From assembly GCA_018417955.1 (NCBI GenBank), contig JACTVC010000039.1, forward strand, positions 248,001 through 312,000: 64,000 nucleotides of DNA. Direction: 5' to 3'. This DNA comes from Laccaria trichodermophora. Its lineage: Eukaryota; Basidiomycota; Agaricomycetes; Agaricales; Hydnangiaceae. The translations under genes were made by a program, and so were the position numbers. Positions 12,462 to 23,282 of this stretch are shown here, piece after piece; the stretch's first letter is position 1, and each line of letters starts with the position of its first letter. Below the pieces are notes generated by a model. The model had not been told where the DNA came from. It made no database searches and was given only the letters and a program-made list of their open reading frames with translations.

Positions 12462-13201
12462 TGTCGCGCTAGAATTTTGGAAATCACAATCTTGAGAGAA
12501 GATGAATGAATTGACTTTTCCGGGGAAATGTCGTTATCCAACGTTGCGTGTTTTATAAACTCGTGCAGGCGCTTCATCAAACGGGCGTTGGTCCTTCGTG
12601 TCTCTTCGGCGCTATTCAAAGCCACGCCTGCAAGCCACTTGACCTAACCCGGGCCGATGTTACTGAACTCTCCGTTGATTCATGGTTCCAACGTTCCGTC
12701 AAAACCTCCCAGGATCAGGAGTGAGATTGATTTTAAAAGTAACATTCAACGGCGTCATCGGTGTTATCTGGCCAGTCCCAGTCAGAATACGATCAGTGTT
12801 ATATACTCTCCCACCGACAAAACGCTGAGAAAGTTTAAAACCATGATGAGGGTGGTCTACCAACGCCTTGAGGCGAGCAAAGATATCGATGTTCAGCACA
12901 GATCAACATCTGGGTCGTGGAAGCAACGTGTAATCCCCTCATTCCCGTCCAACACTCCACAGTCGAGTCTTCCTGAAGGTGAGAGATTGGTGGGGTGACA
13001 TGACAAAGCGATACAGAGAAGTGCGGGGTTCAAGTAGGGTTCAACAGTGTTTGACAGCAAAGGACATATCCGCTCAAAAGGCTCAAAAGAACCATTTATA
13101 GCAGAACCGAACTTCAACATCACTAGATGAAAAGCCACAAAAACGAGTCACAGTCCTGAGGCAATAGACCAATTAGCTCAGTAACATGTGGTGCAGGGGG
13201 G
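12462..13201. other. Intergenic, nothing recognised
   Basis: 740 bp upstream of the GTPase gene and downstream of the next minus-strand gene. Short frames occur on both strands, but none has a domain or a convincing intron structure. It probably contains the GTPase promoter. Confidence 0.4.
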
Positions 13202-13816
13202 TCAGCAGGAGTGTTGAGACACATAGACCTTAGGGCCTCCGGTACCTCCTGTAATCGCCTCACTATTTTCCTCGGCATATTTCCTTAGCTCGCCATTAAC
13301 AACAGCATCGGCGTTTGAGCAAGAAAGGACACCCTCCTTATCGAGGACCCTGATGGCTTTCTTGAGCCAAACGCGGCAGCGGAAGTACCCGTCAGTGGCG
13401 AGGTCGCAATCTGGGAGAGTCATTGGGATGGGCTTCAATAACGCTGTTATCTGCTCCGCGCTGTTTTCCTGTACATTACCTATCAGATATCTAGCGTTAG
13501 TCTTGGAAAAGAATGGGGGAAAAACTCGGAAACCAACCAATCTTGACAGCTGCACAGAATGTCAGCGAGGCGACCAGTGTCTCGTCTCGAGCCTCAAAGA
13601 CGAAGTGCCCCTTGGCCAGCTCCGAGGCGTGATACCTTGTGCAGGTTTGGTTATCTTGCATGATGGAGAGCGTGTAATGGAAACCATTAGCAGCGACGAA
13701 GGCTGTTGCATAAATATCTCCGGCGGCGAAGAAGTCTGTCGTTGTTGGGCTGGAGAATACGGCGGTCAGGAAGTGAGCATGAAATTTGAAAGGATGACTT
13801 ACAAGTGTGAGGACAT
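13202..13816 (-). CDS. Small conserved basidiomycete protein of unknown function
   Basis: 167 aa from exons 13816-13803, 13749-13538 and 13479-13202; introns are 53 and 58 bp. The first exon is only 14 nt (MSSH plus part of a codon) and is followed by a canonical GTAAGT donor. The protein reads ANGFHYTLSIMQDNQ, RYHASELAKGHFVFEARD, VWLKKAIRVLDKEG and GGTGGPKVYVSQHSC. I recognise the pattern (QDN, RYHA, a final cysteine and a V-W-K-A-[IV]-R helix) as a recurrent basidiomycete family, possibly the one catalogued as DUF6914; that name is from memory and uncertain. No signal peptide or membrane segment is seen. It lies about 180 bp downstream of the methyltransferase gene, on the same strand. Confidence 0.7.
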
Positions 13817-13999
13817 TTCGATGACGAAGCAAAAGGGGTTTGGAGACTCCGAAGTCGAGAATCTACTTGGTTGATGTCCCGATTCACCTGATATCGAAAT
13901 ATTTACCCATCCATTTACAGATGTACGTAGACGTGTATTCAATGTAAAATATATTTCTAAAATGCCTTTCCATTCCGCAGCGTCCAGCGCATCTCTATG

Positions 14000-15252
14000 T
14001 TAGTTGTCCTTTCCTTCCTCATCATCCGACAAGGTACCAGGGTCAAGCCCAAAATCCTCAGCACCCTCCCAAGAGCCCCACGCAGCAAAGTCATTGGATA
14101 GTTGGCGGTGCTCCACGACCATCTTGGTCTTTCGCAGAGGTCCGATTGGGGAACTGTCGTAGATTTTGTGCAGGGTTTCTTCAATGGAGGTTGACGTTAT
14201 GAGGAGAAGTTTTCCGCTGGTTGGATGTAGGATTTGACGTAGAGTTTGAGCGATTTTGATATTTGTTACCTGGGTTGGGTGACATCAAGTCAGTATGCAT
14301 GAATGGAAAAAGGGATGAAGAAAAGTACCTCGTTCAGAAATGGTGGGTCTACGACTGCCACGTCTACTTTACCCCTCAACGCTTCAGGAAAGACGTCTGG
14401 CTCGTCGAGGTCATATGGGGTATACTGCTTTGGCGAGACGACTGCAAAGCGTTGGTCGTACTCCAAGAGGTGGGCACCTGGGAGAGGGTTTAGATGTTGA
14501 AATGCGACAAAGCCTGTTGGGCAGCAGAGGAATGCTATGGTTGTTTTCGGGGTGCAGAGGGTATGAAGGGCGCGAGCGAGGTGGTTGGCGAAGGGTTCTG
14601 TGTACCTAGAGATATAGGGTTAGTGGAGAAGGTAAGGAAGAAAGGGCTTGAGGCTTGCCCGTCTTTTCAAGCTCGAAAGAAATGGATTGAAAGTTAGATA
14701 GAAGATGTCGTCCTGACAGTCAAAAGGTTACTGTGTCCGGTGTGTGAGATACACCCCTGGTCCCGATTCCATCCCGTGGTCCATCGTTCAGTCCATCTTT
14801 CATGCGTACTTTTCAAGTGTCGCATCCTCTGGCGGCTGGCCATGTGCACGTCGGCCTCTGAGTCCATCATGGTTTGGGTGGGAGGATATCCCGTATCCCG
14901 TATTTTATTCATCGGCTTTCTGTACTCACCAGAATTGGCTCAGCTGCCAGTCTTCACCAAACGCGAGGCGGAATTCCGCTACGCTGATAGGTGATGGCTT
15001 GGTCAATTCTTCTTCGTCTTCTTCGTCATGGCAGTGCTCGTCATCTAAAGCTAGACCTGCTATGCGCGCTGCAGCTTGTTCTGCTGCTAGCTCGTTAAAG
15101 CGCTGTTCTTGGTCTGCTTTGTCGGAGAGGAAGGCGTCGAGAAGGGCGAGGGTGTTTGCGTTGAGAGCTGGTGGCGAGCCGGAGTGGTCGGAGAAGAAGG
15201 AGGAGGATGTCGTTGTGGGCGAATGGGGTATCGCAAGGGCTGCTGTGGACAT
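14000..15252 (-). CDS. EFM5: eEF1A lysine methyltransferase (EEF1AKMT1/Efm5 family)
   Basis: SAM-dependent methyltransferase that modifies a lysine of translation elongation factor eEF1A in the cytosol. 289 aa from exons 15252-14930, 14605-14329 and 14269-14000. The family signature GEDWQLSQFWY spans the first splice junction. It is followed by FLCCPTGFVAFQ, LLEYDQRFAV and the DPPF motif (VAVVDPPFLNE), which corresponds to the DPPY catalytic motif of this family. The C-terminus reads IGPLRKTKMVVEHRQLSNDF. The first intron is about 324 bp, much longer than the others in the window. The N-terminus has a Ser/Thr-rich lead (about 30 aa) before PALNANTLALLDAFL, the usual start of homology. The substrate lysine differs between yeast and human members and cannot be told here. 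The 3' end of this gene was copied to 10008-10346. Confidence 0.9.
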
Positions 15253-16373
15253 CGCCGTTGGAGGAGGTTGGGAGGAGGACCGTGGCCCTGCCGTGGCCCA
15301 AAAAATTGTTCACGGAACAGGGACAAAATAGACTCCGACTTCTGATCATCCTGCCTCATCATCCTGCTCACTTCAACGTTGTCAACCAATTATCAAACAC
15401 GGACGACAGTGAGGAAGAAGAATTGTGGTTCTCGTCTCTTCTGGGTGAGGTGCTCGTTCTCAAAGGATTCATTCAAGTACTTAGCGGCTGTCATCTCACA
15501 TTTCAATTGCAGGAAACAATCACCCATTGGTGTGCTGCATTATTCGTGCTTTTGGAATCGCAAAGATAAAAAAGGATGGTTCAAGCTACACCCGTAGGAT
15601 CCACTACGTGTTACAATTTTGTGCTTGCGAAGACAGACTAGACCATGGCAATACCGAGGGGAATGTCTAGAGTTGGTTTACAACTTGTTGGACTTCTCTT
15701 CGCAAATTGGACCTCTATTGGCAGTGAACGCAACTGTTTAGGAGCGCATCGCGGCGCCTCTCAGCGAACATGAACTGTCAATCCCCCTGTACCACTTCCT
15801 ACCGCAATTTGACTATGGAATTAGTCGGATTACGTTGTTCCTTCGTCACAAGTAAGTGCTGCCGATTTCCACGTGTGGTGTCATTTTGAACTACTTTTCT
15901 TGTATGTTAGCCCAGCCTCTCCTTCACCGACACTTCAGGACGTGCTCTGACCATCAAAAGAAAAGTAGGCTGTTTACGATTTGAAGGAGAAAAGGACGTT
16001 AACCAATCACCCTTAGAGCCTGTCACTCGAAGCATTCTTACTATAATACTACATACATAAGACTTTTAACGTGGAGCCCGTGCCACACTAGACCAAACAA
16101 ACTCCTGGCCAGCTTCGCGTTCTTCTCCTTCTTCCCCGTTCGCCTGCGCGCGCTCTCCTCTCCATCCATCCATAGCGATACCCTCCACCTCGTGCCAGCC
16201 CGTGGCTTCTTAAAGAACGCCAGGGAACCACGATTTGGTCTCCAAGTGATCGAAGCACAGTGCGTGTCGACATCCTCCTTCCGCTCAGCGAACTCACAGA
16301 TATATGCGGTCAATAGACACCATTCCTGTTGACCCCGCCATAGTTACTTTCCAGTCCTCGCAAAGGTTACACA
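15253..16373. other. Divergent intergenic region, nothing recognised
   Basis: 1.1 kb between the start codons of the methyltransferase (minus) and the kinase (plus). It must contain both promoters. Short overlapping frames exist, none convincing. Confidence 0.4.
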
Positions 16374-19300
16374 ATGGTTGTGCAAGCTCCACAATTGGAA
16401 GTCCAGGATCTGGACTTTGAACCATTCTCGGTTTGTTGGAACTTCCTTTTGCCTCCTTTGCACTCTAACATCTTGGCCGTAGAACACCTTTTCTGGCCTG
16501 TTTGGCGGGCTTCCGTTCGCTCTAAATGATCAGCATTCTCCTGACCTTGAACGCGCTACCTATGAAACGAGCTACAATACCCATGTGCGCTTTTTCCCTT
16601 TCGTGAGGTTGTAGCTGATCCCACGCACTCTCTTAGAACTATACGAATTTGTCTGTTTGGGATGATGATGACATTGAGGTATGCCTTCACATCTGCTAGT
16701 GGTTTTGATGGTTGGATTTTCAAGCTGCTTGCAGGAAATCATGATGATCATGCCCAAAAAATTCCCTTCGACGCTTTCCACGATACCAGAGGACTTGGAA
16801 CCGACCTTAGCCATCACAGTGTGTTACTCGAGTACCTTCTGTTCCATTTGCCATGTCTAACACTCGAGTGCAGCATACCCCTGCGCTGTCTGATTTTGAA
16901 ATCCTCCAGCCTCCTCAAATCACTCGCAAATTGATCACGACAACCCATTGCCGGAACCGCAGCACAGGAAAGCCTTTCACTCTCAAATCCAAGCGGGTGG
17001 ACTCTCAGGCAGTTTCCCGTTGGTCTGAACAACTTTTTTTGGAATATATGCGCGATTTTCCCTCGACCCAGGTTCAAACTGCATTCATCCGGTATCTACA
17101 TGCGGCGTTTCAGGAGGGGGAGCAGATGTATCTGGTTTTGGTTTGTCGTCTGCCATGGTTTCTAGTCTATCTGCTAATTAGAGTGGCATGGAAGGATCCC
17201 GAACCTACGCTCACCTTGCGTGGTCTTGTTAGTAGGCATGATGGCTTTCTGGCAGCGGATGTCGTTCTGTTCTACGCTTCCGAAATCGTGAGTTTTCTCC
17301 TCCGCCTATGAGACAGCTAAAGTAACGCTCTTTCAAGGCAATGGCGATCTCTACCCTCCACTCTGCAGGTGTCATGCACAGGGATTTGAGTCCCTCGAAC
17401 GTGATGATCGATGGCGAAGGACATATCCTTTTGACATGTTTTGAATGTGCAGAATTCTTCGGTCCCTCACGCAGTTTCTTGAGTGGAAACAGCCTCATGG
17501 TAGAATCGGAAAGCAAGGCTTATCATGCTCCCGAGATCTTGCTGGGATGGGGACACGATTCGACTGTGGATTGTTGGGGTTTGGGGATGCTTTTGTATTT
17601 CATGTTACTTGGGACGGTGGGGCTTATTTTTGAGTCAAATTCCATGTGCTAACCCCTCCAAAGCACCCCTTTGACGTTGTTGAAGCCGACGACGACCACC
17701 AACTACTCAAGGATAAGATTCTGCAGGGCTCAATACCGTCCGATATGCTTTGCACTGTTGAGTTTAGAGCCAGGGATTTGACCTTGAAGGTTTGGGCTGC
17801 ATATATGCGTGCATACCTTGTCCCTAAACAGTCTTTGACAACAGTGTTTGGAACGGAATCCTGTTGGGAGGCCCGACATTGAAAGGATCAAGGAACATCC
17901 GTACTTTTCACGAACGTGAGCAACACATATCTCTTCTTATGTTGGCGACTAATCTACCTCAGATCCTGGGAGTTGGTGGCTTCGAAACGTAGCGAAGGTT
18001 TGCAATTGATCAAATTTGTTAATACCGTGCTATGGGCTAACCATATTTATCGTAGTGCCTATTGTCCCACAATCCAACAGCGGCCGAACTATAAACGAGA
18101 CGAACACGTTGAAGAGAGCTGCGTCTTTGACACCTTTCAGGTCGACCGTGTTGGACTCAGATCCTTCTCTGGTCGACTGGAAGACCCGGACGATCATTCC
18201 TCAGCTTCCTGAGATTTTCCAGTCTTCGATGTCGATTCTGCCCATCCATGAAAACGATTCTTTCTCTCCCCTACCCGCTGTTGATGGTCAAGCGTCGTAT
18301 GTAGAAGATGCTGGATTGGACGAAGAAGAGGGCACGGAGGCCAATTCTATCGAGCGCAGAGCACGTTTCTGGGATGCGTTTGACAGGGAGCTCGAGGGTT
18401 CCTTGGACGCGAACAGGAACGTTGACCTTGGATCAGCCATATCGGTGAACGTCATTTCTGGGCCTACGAAGCTACGCCGTCAGAAATCCTTGATCTATCC
18501 GCAGCAACTCATAGCAAGCTTGAGCACGACGTCTCTCCAGATACAGCACAAACTTCGGAAGAGGAGGATGGCGAAGAGTAAGACCAAATCAACGAGTGCT
18601 TTGCGGCGACAAGATCTACAGGAGCTCGACTTGCCGGTTGGGATTGAGCAAATCGGTAGTGGCATTGGGTTCACTTATAATTTGCCCGTTGTCACGGTGT
18701 CGAGCAAGGCTTCAATCTGTACCTCAGTGCCGAGAACGTGCTATGGGAGGGCGTTACAGCAACTCGGGCTTGGTGTTGGTCTTGGGTTTGATAACGGCAA
18801 CAGGAGCATTAAGAGACACGGGCACGGGTGTGCGAAGAGGACGAGCAAGATTAGGGCGCGAGAGGGGGGACAACGGCAAGAGAGTAAGAAGCTGGAAGAT
18901 TCGGGTTCGAGGCAGCAGAAAGATTTGAGTTCGAGGGAGAAACAGCGGGATTTGAATACGGTCGAACAGCAAGATTCGGATTCGAGGGAGCAGCAAGACT
19001 CGAAATCGACGCAACAAGGTTCCAAACCGGGGCAGCAGCAAGATTCGAAGTCGAATCCAACGAGGAGATTCTTGAAGGAGATGTATAGGTGCCCGAGCTG
19101 GATTTTGTCTACTCCTTTCGGTGTCCCGTCTCCCTTGGCCCTTACGGTTGCGAACTCTGGGAATGAAGCTGCTAACGTCGGATTCAGTGGCAACTTAGAT
19201 CCGGCCTCGGACATTCTGTTGGACATAGCTGCGCCAACACCAGCGGACGGTGTGTCGGTTCATTCAATTTTAACCTGGGACTCAACGTGGGACGGGGACT

Positions 19301-19656
19301 TACACTTGGACGCGACATCTCCTGTGGCTAACCTGGATGCGGCATCTTCTGGTTCAAGCTCAGACGCGACATCTCCTAGGCCAGGCTCAGATGCGGCCTC
19401 TCCAGGCTCAAGCTCAAATGTTAGTTCTCCAGGTTCAAGCTCGGACCCAACCTCGCCCGCGTGTCTCTCACAAAACTCGGATGACGACACTGGCCCTTTC
19501 ACACCTATGACAATCGTGTGTGCTGAGGAAGCGAGTGTCCCGAAATCTGTTGAATTGGCGGTGGACGGAGATGGACATATGGATGTGGTCGACGTGGAGT
19601 CGACGTTGCGGCTGGTCACCTCGTCAGGACTTCGTTTATCTTTTCTCAGCGCGTGA
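16374..19656 (+). CDS. AGC-like protein kinase with altered DFG and long low-complexity tail
   Basis: 936 aa in a ten-exon model: 16374-16430, 16483-16584, 16637-16678, 16735-16818, 16874-17287, 17338-17616, 17664-17789, 17845-17915, 17963-17997 and 18056-19656. Kinase order: FTLKSKRVDS (lysine strand), RYLHAAFQEGEQMYLVL (hinge), AADVVLFYASEIAMAISTLH, GVMHRDLSPSNVMID (intact catalytic loop), YHAPEILLGWG and VDCWGLGMLLYFMLLG. In the DFG position the sequence is LLTCFECAEFF, so the magnesium aspartate is a cysteine. A glycine loop is not visible. A 54-nt candidate intron (17128-17181, in frame) makes the hinge uncertain. After ERIKEHPYFSR the tail of about 550 aa has Gln/Ser/Arg repeats (QQDSDSREQQDS) and Ser/Pro/Gly repeats (DAASPGSSSN). 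It is either a pseudokinase or a kinase with unusual metal chemistry. Confidence 0.75.
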
Positions 19657-20079
19657 GGGGTTCTTTTGTAAAACTTGAAGATGTTCGTTTTGTCGTATAA
19701 TTATTGAATACATATTGCCATTCGAACTCAGCTTACAACTCGAAGTGATAGATTCGATTCTTCTACCCCACATAGCAGGCTGAGCCGAACAATTACAAGT
19801 TGTAACAGGCCTCTCGAAGATATTTACGAGGGTTGCCAGTGGTTATGAGCAGAGGCAGTCGACTTGTATTACAAGCAGCATGTAAGTGCTCACTCACAGT
19901 TCTTTGATTGAAACATAAAAAGATATCTGTGAGGATAAAAAGAAGTAATTGACCACTGGCAAGTCGGTATCGGTAAGTGGTTGCCAAGTATGTAGTCGTG
20001 GTAATACCAACGAAAAGTAGAAAAACCTGAATCCTAAAAAAAGTAGCATGGTAGGTAAAAAATGTCCAATGAGGTTTCC
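19657..20079. other. 3' intergenic, nothing recognised
   Basis: Converging 3' ends of the kinase and the secreted-protein gene. AT-rich, with no coding signal. Confidence 0.4.
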
Positions 20080-20844
20080 TCAAGTGGGGCAGCCTTTAAG
20101 CAGGCACTGTATTGCCTCTATGAACAAGACGACAATGGCAAGCTCCGGCGAAGTTATCGTCGCGGCTGAAGCAATGGCGAAAAGAACCGCATCGCTAAGG
20201 AACGTCACACAACTGTTTGGAACACCAGTCTCAACCACACAACCAACGGCGCATTCCACTATTTGCAGGTCAGAGTCGCCAGGCTGTCCGCAGATGTGTC
20301 CCAAGCAACTAAAAAGAGGCGTGTCGTTCTCCACATCCTTCAGGCAGGTCTGGACCTCTGATAACAGTGATTGGATACTAATAATGATAGCGGGGGGGTA
20401 CTTGAGGCCGATAAGATCCAGGGCGGAACTAACACATTTTCCTGGATCTGTAATGCACCCCTGGGGAGCTGGCCCACATGTGACGGGTGAGCAGGCGCCG
20501 GAACAAGGACTGAGTGAGTTTCCGCAGTACGGGCCGCAGAAACCATTGCCAGTGTTGATGCATGTGGGTGCGAGGCAAGAGTATTGGGTGGGGTCGTATG
20601 GTGGACCATACTGGGAGCAGATGTTCTGTCGTGCGCTCATGCGCGATGTAGGCATGTACGCTGCGGATCTACCTGCATGAGGTTGTGCTACCATGAGGGT
20701 GTGGGGAACGCTCGGATCGGAAGCTAAAAAGAGGTAGGTCAATAAGGACGGGTATATCAGCGGGAAGAACGCACATGGATTCGGAAGGTGGAGCGCATAG
20801 GTAACGGATGCGAAGGCGAGGATGATACGGCTAAGGAACATCAT
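20080..20844 (-). CDS. Secreted cysteine-rich protein
   Basis: 237 aa from exons 20844-20775 and 20723-20080; the intron is 51 bp (GTGCGT...TAG). The N-terminus MMFLSRIILAFASVTYA is a clear signal peptide with a likely cut after the alanine. The mature chain is cysteine-rich, with clusters such as CINTGNGFCGPYCGN and CSGACSPVTCGPAPQGC. It then has hydrophobic stretches (KYPPAIIISIQSLL, SPELAIVVLFIEAIQCLL) that could be amphipathic or membrane helices. There is no enzymatic domain. Secreted small proteins of this style occur in fungi as effectors or wall-associated proteins, but nothing here decides the role. Confidence 0.72.
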   Translation of the reverse strand: MMFLSRIILAFASVTYALHLPNPCAFFPLIYPSLLTYLFLASDPSVPHTLMVAQPHAGRSAAYMPTSRMSARQNICSQYGPPYDPTQYSCLAPTCINTGNGFCGPYCGNSLSPCSGACSPVTCGPAPQGCITDPGKCVSSALDLIGLKYPPAIIISIQSLLSEVQTCLKDVENDTPLFSCLGHICGQPGDSDLQIVECAVGCVVETGVPNSCVTFLSDAVLFAIASAATITSPELAIVVLFIEAIQCLLKGCPT

Positions 20845-21796
20845 GACTTGAAGCGTCAGACTACTATGGCACTTGGCCGTTTATATGCCTGAAACGAGGT
20901 CATCCTTAGGCGGAGTGCAAAACTAAGAGGATTTCGGCTGACCTCGAACGTTTGAATGGTTGTTATTTTAATGCCTAGCACGAAGCGCTCCTCTCTGGCG
21001 GAATCACAGGCACAGATCTTTATCTTCGGAGACGCCAAGGGACACTGCCAGATCACATAACTTAGTAGCATAACAGATATGCGTACCACCGCAACGAGTT
21101 AGTAGACAACGGTGCGATGTGGGGGTCCATATGCCAGCGGCTCCTGCACCACGATCATGTCATGATCTGCCCTTTTGAATGTGTAAAATGGGGGAGACAT
21201 ATAAAGTGAATTTCGGGGCGCCAAAACTCGACAGCGTTGGGTCAGGTGTCTTGCTGCAGTAACTTGCTAACAGCAGCACAATTGACGCTTCGGACTTAGG
21301 TCAGAATACCGGGTTCTAGACAGTCGAATCAATTGAATCACAGTAGGTCCTTAAGCAGGGCCGCCTTTGACTTGAGACAGAGGGTCTGAAGAAGGACATT
21401 ATCCAGGATGAGGCGCCTTGATGAACGACGAGGGAGTCAAACGCATCCTAAATGTAGGGCTTGCTTCGGCTAGCGATGACAGCAGATGTGCGGCACAGAG
21501 CTCAGAGAAACTTGAAGTGAAGCTTTCACAGCACCCGCTATCCCAAATTTTGGTCACGATTGCGAGTTGATGCAATGACTAGAGTGAAGCGCTCTGCTTC
21601 CAACCGTCGCCCTAGACATAATGTAAGATGAGAGGCGAATATCGTATGGGAACATATGTACCAGATTATGCTGGTAAACCAACCATGAGCTTCATAGAGC
21701 GTGCTACTTCATGACCTTCAAAGTTGCTTCAAGCTTCAAGTTTGTGCTGGTCGAAGAGTCTTGTTTGTCTACACCATCTCAGGCAGACAAGACTCG
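20845..21796. other. Intergenic flank of the LINE insertion
   Basis: Host sequence between the secreted-protein gene and the LINE. No coding frame longer than about 75 codons and no recognisable element. It is continuous in the ancestral state with 44258 onward. Confidence 0.45.
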
Positions 21797-21806
21797 TAAG
21801 TGCAAC

Positions 21807-21809
<3 letters not shown>
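21797..21809. repeat. Left target-site duplication of the LINE
   Basis: TAAGTGCAACAAC immediately precedes the T run. The same 13 bases (15 if two T are counted) occur at 44243-44257, immediately beyond the other end of the element. Confidence 0.88.

Positions 21810-21847
<38 letters not shown>
21810..21847 (-). other. Poly(A) tail of the LINE (T run on + strand)
   Basis: 38 consecutive T on the plus strand abut the target duplication on one side and the ORF2 3' UTR on the other. Confidence 0.9.
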
Positions 21848-21848
<1 letters not shown>

Positions 21849-22215
21849 GTGGAGCTTATCAGCACACGACAATCTACACAGTAGACCTCCTGTACTAGCA
21901 TATTTTGTGGGGGTTTCCACCCCACTTTAGCTGCCACCCCGAGGAAATGCATTTACGTACACCTGGGCTGCTTATTGTCCAGGTAGTGTGAGGCTCGGGG
22001 CGACAGATAAAGGACCTTAACGGTTCCGTCCAGCTAGTCGTGTTGCCCCAATACTCACTAAAACCCCGGTAGTATTCATCCAGTTTTCTTGAAGGCTTGC
22101 TTCATTCTGTAGGACTCCTGTCCTCGTACGTTTGACCAGTTCTGGTCGTATGGCCTTTCGTCCGTATTTGCGTTTGTTAGTTGCGATCATATCTAGCTTG
22201 AGCCTTTTGTTTATC

Positions 22216-23282
22216 CACTGTGCACCCCAGGTCAGGTTATTTTCCCTGGGTGTAAAACTGGGTATATAGGTTATAATAACTACTTTCTCGGACTACAATC
22301 CCTGGGTGGTAAATAAAATAACTTGGTCAACAGGTTGTTGATACCTGGTTAGAATAACTTGTTATATGATGGAAATAACCCGCTCCCAGGTCTCGTTGTA
22401 ACAGTTATTATAACCTGTTAACCAAGTTGTACTGTAGAGGCAAAATAGCCGGGAAAACAGGTTTTCTCACTCCTTGTCCAACAGATAGAAATCACTACAT
22501 TGAATTTTGATTGGACTGGTATAAAAAACTTCGTAGACAGATGAAATTGAGGCTATAACTGAGTACTGAGTGTTTATATACAACCTTTCTACACGGTATC
22601 GACCAACTTAAGATGCTTGGATGAACGCGTCGTTGCTTCCTCATCCGAACCCAAACCCTCATTCCCAGACTGAGCCCCCTGATACTCCATATCATCGTCA
22701 TCCTCGTCAAAGTGTCATCCTCATCCCCATCCCCGCCATAGCCTGCCAAAATTTCCCCTTCCCCCTTGCCCAGTCTGCAGGGAAGCGCTTTCGTGTGTTT
22801 GAGTAGATCTGGCACATTGAACTCAATTAGTAAGTCAGTTGCCTTGGGAGTAAAGCACTTACCAAACGGAAGATGTTAGCCAGTTTATGATGGACGATGT
22901 CAAGAGGTCAGCCGGGGCTGCTGGATGGGGGAGGGAGAAAGAGGTTGTTTGATCCCATTCTCACGTTTGTTGAGTATTATTATATAGAGATTGCGTCGTT
23001 TGCTCCACAATGACATCAAAGCTCCCCTGAGATATATATATTGATACACCTGGTTCACAAGTTATGAAGATCACTTGTTGAACAGGTTATAATTTAACTT
23101 GGTATCTACTGGTTTCGAGGATGAGGTAAAATTTACTGGGTTTCCGGGTGATTTGGATAACCTGGTAATATCTGGGTATTATTACTGGGTTCAGAATAAC
23201 CAGGTAGGTACCCGATCTTCCGGTGAAAGGTTGAAAGCACTCGGTGATCGGGGGAAAACAACCTGAACTGGGGTGCACAGTG
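22216..23282. mobile_element. CACTG-ended TIR element (CACTA-like), 1,067 bp, with 3-bp duplication
   Basis: The left end CACTGTGCACCCCAGGTCAG and the right end (reverse complement CACTGTGCACCCCAGTTCAG) are inverted repeats. They are flanked by ATC on both sides (22213-22215 and 23283-23285). Short motifs such as AACCTGGTTA, AACAGGTT and AACTTGGT recur in both orientations near each end (about 22.23-22.45 and 23.04-23.22 kb), as in the subterminal repeats of CACTA transposons. No transposase is present, so it is non-autonomous. Excising it joins the two parts of LINE ORF2 in frame. Confidence 0.85.
22589..22945 (-). pseudogene. Possible captured host gene fragment inside the CACTG element
   Basis: On the minus strand a frame with ADLLTSSIINWLTSSV is followed by a 41-bp GTAAGT...AG candidate intron. 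It continues FNVPDLLKHTKALPCRLGKG and EILAGYGGDGDEDDT. After a one-base shift it continues DEDDDDMEYQGAQSGNEG and ends KHLKLVDTV with a TAG at 22591-22589. The exon-intron-exon pattern plus an acidic C-terminus suggests a piece of a host gene carried by the transposon. I do not recognise the parent gene. Confidence 0.45.

Noticed and set aside
21841..22016. T run as a terminator or Pol III signal
   Set aside because: Its position next to the target duplication and the ORF2 3' UTR shows that it is the LINE poly(A) tail.
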